From positions 186,001-250,000 of the forward strand of contig NZ_JAHKNI010000003.1 of NCBI RefSeq assembly GCF_018860155.1: a stretch of DNA of 64,000 bases. The letters are read 5' to 3'. Made by a program: the position numbers and the translations under genes. The stretch is from Nocardia albiluteola. GTDB taxonomy: Bacteria; Actinomycetota; Actinomycetes; Mycobacteriales; Mycobacteriaceae. Numbering within the stretch: the stretch's first letter is position 1; each line of letters starts with the position of its first letter. Below, one piece after another: positions 61,063 to 64,000 of the stretch. The notes beneath the pieces are model-generated. The model worked only from the letters and a program-made list of their open reading frames with translations, did no database searches and was not told the origin of the DNA.

Positions 61063-62877
61063 GTGACCGACCGCACCTTCGCCTTCGACGACCAGCTGCC
61101 GCGTGTACCGCTGCCGACCCTGGAGGACAGTGGGGCGCGCTTCCTGCAGTGGTGTGAGCCGCTGCTGTCCGAGCAGGAGTTCGCCGAAACCGAGCGCACG
61201 GTGGCGGATCTGCTGCGCCCGGACGGTCCGGCGCGCGTTCTGCATGCGGATCTGGCCCGGTTCGACGCCGAGCCCGGGGTCGGAAGCTGGCTCGACGAGT
61301 TCTGGCCGTCGCGTTATCTGGGGCGTCGCGATCGAATCGCGTTGAACGCCAACTTCTTCTTCCTGTTCCGCGACGACACCCCGCTGGCGGCCTCGACGGC
61401 GGCGCAGCAGGCCGAGCGGGCCGCGGCGATCGTCACCGCGGCGGTGAACTACAAGCTGCTGCTGGACGACGAGCAGATCCCGCCGATCGTGCAACGCGGA
61501 CAGCATCTTTCGATGGCGCAGAACAAATACCTGTTCTCCGAGACCCGGATTCCCGGCGATCCGCAGGACACCGTGCGAGTGCCCTACAGCGACGAGTGGC
61601 CCGGGCCGTCGCAATCCCACCACATTGTGGTCCTGTTCCGCGGCGGGCTGTTCCGGATGGACGTACTCGGTCCGGACGGAATCCCTTATGCGACCGAGGA
61701 TCTCGCCGACGGGCTGCGCGCGGTGATGAAGTCCGGCACACGTGCCGCGGCCGCCGGCACCGCCCCGGGCCACCTCACCACGCTCGCCCGCGCGCACTGG
61801 GCGCAGGTGCGCGCCACGCTGCGTGCCGAGCCGGTGAATGCGACGGCGCTGGACGTCATCGAGACGGCCCTGTTCTGCGTGTGCCTGGAGGATTTCGCGC
61901 CCGCGGACACCCAGCACGCCTGCGATCAGCTGCTGCACGGCGACAGCGGTAACCGGTGGTTCGACAAGGCGGTGTCCTTCGTCGTCTTCGCCGACGGCTC
62001 CGCGGGCATCAATGTCGAGCACTGCGGCCTCGACGGCACCACGATCCTGTCGTTCGTCGACACGCTGCTCGAGGCCCCGGTGGCCGAGCACGCGCGGCGC
62101 TCCGGTGCGCAGGCCCAGGGCCTGCCGCCGACCGAGGCGATCGAATTCACCCTCGACGGCGCGATGCGCGAGGAGATCGCCGCCGCGGCAGCGGCCTTCG
62201 CCGCGTTCGCTGCCGACAACGCCACCCTCACCGTGTCGTTCCCGGAATTCGGTACGGCGCAGGCGAAGGCGCTGGGTATGTCGCCGGATGCGTTCGCGCA
62301 GTTGAGTTATCAGCTCGCGCATCGCCGCAGCAAGGGCCTGACCGGCGCGACGTACGAGTCCATCGCCACTCGCCAGTACCGCAACGGGCGCACCGAGGCC
62401 ATGCGGGTGGTGACGCCCGAGATCCTGGAATTCGTTGCGGCCATGGATGATCCGGCGGCCGCGCCCGGTGCTCGCCTGGCCGCCGCGCGGGCGGCCGCCC
62501 AGGCGCACGTCACCCGCGCCAAGGAATGCCAGCTCGGCGACGCGCCCGAGCAACACCTGTGGGAACTGCAGATGATCCAGCGCCGGCGCGGCGAGAGCCT
62601 CGGCGCGACCGAGCCGATGCCGTTCTACGACAGCCCCGGCTGGCTGATCACCCGCGACGACTTCCTCAGCACCAGCTCCGCGCCCTCGGCCAACATCGAG
62701 TACTTCGGATTCGGCTGCACCAGCGCCAAGTGCATCGGTATCGCCTACGTCCTGCTGCCGGACCGCTGGAACATCTACCTGGCCACTCCCGCGCACGTCG
62801 CCGATCAGATGCACGGCTTCGCCGAGCAACTGCGGATCGCGGTCGCCGAATTGCGGGAGCTGCTGGGCGGGTCGTAA
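61063..62877 (+). CDS. Choline/carnitine O-acyltransferase family protein
   Basis: A 604-residue member of the carnitine acyltransferase family, best known from eukaryotes. The catalytic His320 sits in GINVEHCGLDGTTI, matching the family's NxEHxxxD pattern. The motif RNGRTEAMRVVTPE matches the family's R-T/S-E-x-R region that binds the carnitine carboxylate or CoA, and FGFGCTSAKCIGIAYVLLPD matches the C-terminal conserved part. It would move an acyl group between CoA and the hydroxyl of carnitine, choline or a similar compound. GTG start at 61063. It is on the same strand as the oxygenase and methyltransferase genes, 171 bases downstream. Confidence 0.9.
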   Translation: MTDRTFAFDDQLPRVPLPTLEDSGARFLQWCEPLLSEQEFAETERTVADLLRPDGPARVLHADLARFDAEPGVGSWLDEFWPSRYLGRRDRIALNANFFFLFRDDTPLAASTAAQQAERAAAIVTAAVNYKLLLDDEQIPPIVQRGQHLSMAQNKYLFSETRIPGDPQDTVRVPYSDEWPGPSQSHHIVVLFRGGLFRMDVLGPDGIPYATEDLADGLRAVMKSGTRAAAAGTAPGHLTTLARAHWAQVRATLRAEPVNATALDVIETALFCVCLEDFAPADTQHACDQLLHGDSGNRWFDKAVSFVVFADGSAGINVEHCGLDGTTILSFVDTLLEAPVAEHARRSGAQAQGLPPTEAIEFTLDGAMREEIAAAAAAFAAFAADNATLTVSFPEFGTAQAKALGMSPDAFAQLSYQLAHRRSKGLTGATYESIATRQYRNGRTEAMRVVTPEILEFVAAMDDPAAAPGARLAAARAAAQAHVTRAKECQLGDAPEQHLWELQMIQRRRGESLGATEPMPFYDSPGWLITRDDFLSTSSAPSANIEYFGFGCTSAKCIGIAYVLLPDRWNIYLATPAHVADQMHGFAEQLRIAVAELRELLGGS

Positions 62878-62941
62878 TCCCCGCGGGCACGCCGGGGAAA
62901 ACCGGTCGAACCTGTGGTTCGCGCGGTGTTACGGTCGGGCC

Positions 62942-63505
62942 GTGACCGGCACCGCGCCGCCCGAATTCACCTGGCGGCGGCTGATTCCCGCGGACTACCC
63001 GCTGCTGGGCGGGTGGCTCGCGCAGCCGCACGTGCGTCGCTGGTGGAATCACGAGGTAACCCCCGACGCGGTGGCGCGGGATTTCGGGCCGACCTGGCGC
63101 GGCGAGGAGCCGAACGAGGATCTGCTGATCTTCGCCGACGGCGAGCCGGTCGGTCTGGTGCAGCGCTGCCGGCCCGCCGACTACCCGGAATATCTCGCGG
63201 ATCTCGCGCCGCTGGCCGAGGTGTCGCCCGAGACGATGACGCTGGACTATCTCATCGGTGACCCCGCCCGCGTCGGCCTCGGGCTGGGGTCCGCGATGCT
63301 GCGCGCGATCATCGCCGCGACCTGGATCGAACATCCGCGCTCGGACCGCATCGTCGTCCCGGTCGCCGCGGCTAACCACGCCTCCTGGCGAGCCCTCGAG
63401 AAGGCAGGTATGCGGCGGATCGCTGAAGGGGAGCTCCCGCCGGACAATCCGATCGACGACGGCCGCCACTACATCTACGCCATCTCCCGCCCGGGGTCGC
63501 ACTGA
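62942..63505 (+). CDS. GNAT family N-acetyltransferase (AAC(6')/IucB-like)
   Basis: A 187-residue acetyltransferase: TWRRLIPADYPLLGGWLAQP and HVRRWWNHEVTPDAVARDF at the N-terminus, the acetyl-CoA loop DPARVGLGLGSAMLRAIIAA (variant of QxxGxG/A), and NHASWRALEKAGMRRIAEGE. The pattern is that of the Acetyltransf_8 group, which includes aminoglycoside 6'-acetyltransferases and siderophore hydroxylysine acetyltransferases. The acceptor cannot be told. GTG start at 62942, 64 bases after the acyltransferase stop. Confidence 0.88.
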   Translation: MTGTAPPEFTWRRLIPADYPLLGGWLAQPHVRRWWNHEVTPDAVARDFGPTWRGEEPNEDLLIFADGEPVGLVQRCRPADYPEYLADLAPLAEVSPETMTLDYLIGDPARVGLGLGSAMLRAIIAATWIEHPRSDRIVVPVAAANHASWRALEKAGMRRIAEGELPPDNPIDDGRHYIYAISRPGSH

Positions 63506-63532
63506 CGATATTCGCTGCTGATGACGGCCGGA

Positions 63533-63726
63533 TGCGCGGCCGGGGGTGCCGTTCATGGCCGGTTGTGGGTGTTGCTCTGATTGCGGGGGATGCGCGGCCC
63601 GGGGGTGCTGTTTGCGGCTGGTTGTGGGCTTGGGTGTTGCTCTGATTGCGGTGGGGTGCGCGGCCCGGGGGTGCTGTTTGCGGCTGGTTGTGGGCCTGGG
63701 CGGTGCTCTGATTACGGGATGTGTGC
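63533..63726. repeat. Tandem repeat of about 58-66 bp upstream of hisE
   Basis: Blocks beginning TGCGCGGC(CC)GGGGGTG start at 63533, 63591 and 63657; units two and three are nearly identical (period 66) and unit one is shorter and more diverged. Each contains GGTTGTGGG and a (G)TTGCTCTGATTGCG-type end; a last partial end reads GGTGCTCTGATTACG. No protein of good texture is encoded in any frame. Confidence 0.8.
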
Positions 63727-63748
63727 CGGATCTGAAAGAATGTCGAGT

Positions 63749-64000
63749 CGTGAAGACTTTCGAATCCCTGTTCGCCGAGCTCCAGGATCGTGCGGTCAAC
63801 CGCCCCGAGGGGTCCGGGACCGTGGCGGCATTGGACGCCGGTGTGCATGCGCAGGGCAAGAAGGTGCTCGAGGAGGCCGGCGAGGTGTGGCTGGCCGCCG
63901 AACACGAGGGTGACGAGGCGCTGTCCGAGGAGATCTCCCAGCTGCTCTATTGGGTACAGGTGCTGATGGTGGGCCGGGGGTTGAGCCTCGAGGACGTGTA
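63749..64000 (+). CDS. hisE: Phosphoribosyl-ATP pyrophosphatase, N-terminal part (cut by window edge)
   Basis: The first 84 codons of HisE, which hydrolyses phosphoribosyl-ATP in the second step of histidine synthesis. The reading starts [20 protein letters not shown] and contains [20 protein letters not shown] and [20 protein letters not shown], the metal-binding EExxE-type helices of the MazG-like fold. GTG start at 63749. hisG should follow outside the window, as in M. tuberculosis, where hisE-hisG lie close to metH. Confidence 0.95.

Noticed and set aside
59998..62829. Long minus-strand open frame of 943 codons opposite the methyltransferase and acyltransferase genes
   Set aside because: It is a GC-driven shadow; the plus-strand genes show clear catalytic motifs.
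63533..63726. Possible CRISPR array
   Set aside because: Units of 58-66 bp are contiguous, with no unique spacers and no cas genes nearby.

Overview
This 64 kb window comes from a high-GC actinobacterium of the mycolic-acid group (Corynebacteriales), most likely Nocardia or a close relative. The grounds are the very high GC content, frequent GTG starts, an F420-type LLM oxidoreductase, a recC-recB-recD operon of the mycobacterial kind, a TetR/CYP136-like P450 divergent pair, and a PAC2-metH-hisE neighbourhood that resembles Rv2125/Rv2124c/Rv2122c of M. tuberculosis. The genus is inferred; the gene families are read from the sequence. I saw no rRNA, tRNA, CRISPR array or complete insertion sequence.

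Layout. 0-4 kb: 5' part of a type II NADH dehydrogenase gene, a TetR regulator divergent from a P450, a secreted class A beta-lactamase-like protein and a small hypothetical. 4.6-13.9 kb: recC, recB, recD. 13.9-18.3 kb: a MarR gene next to a decayed FAD monooxygenase, then a TetR gene divergent from an aldehyde dehydrogenase-SDR operon with a striking double operator between them. 18.4-22.4 kb: a three-gene membrane module (SPFH-GYF protein, zinc-ribbon membrane protein, single-pass protein), all with Pro-rich tracts. 22.4-28.2 kb: a PrmC-like methyltransferase, a YdcF-like exported protein, an atypical FolD, an L,D-transpeptidase, a FchA-like cyclodeaminase-family protein and an F420 oxidoreductase.

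28.2-33.6 kb: a stressosome operon (rsbR-rsbS-rsbT-rsbX-like-rsbU/rsbW fusion-rsbV-like) preceded by a sigma-B/F-type promoter. 33.6-38 kb: MarR, a class I Fe-S fumarase with a candidate IdeR box, and a Tat-exported berberine-bridge-type flavoprotein. 38-40.9 kb: a graveyard of gene remnants around an intact TMEM175-type channel gene. 40.9-49 kb: jetC, jetB and jetA of a type II Wadjet anti-plasmid system; jetD is not in the window. 49-51.8 kb: a DUF2127 membrane protein and an XRE/TPR regulator divergent from a resolvase-like small protein. 51.8-59 kb: PAC2, metH, a receptor Ser/Thr kinase and a HAD hydrolase. 59-63 kb: a 2-oxoglutarate oxygenase of the HalD/BesD type, a SAM methyltransferase and a carnitine/choline-type O-acyltransferase, which together look like a small pathway making an O-acylated, hydroxylated (perhaps N-methylated) amino acid. 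The window closes with a GNAT acetyltransferase, a tandem repeat and the 5' part of hisE.

The most unusual points are the Wadjet locus without its nuclease gene beside decayed DNA, in-frame minisatellites in jetC (21 bp period) and recB (30 bp period), the SPFH/GYF/zinc-ribbon module, the FolD variant lacking the cyclohydrolase lysine near a FchA-like protein, and the oxygenase-methyltransferase-acyltransferase cluster.
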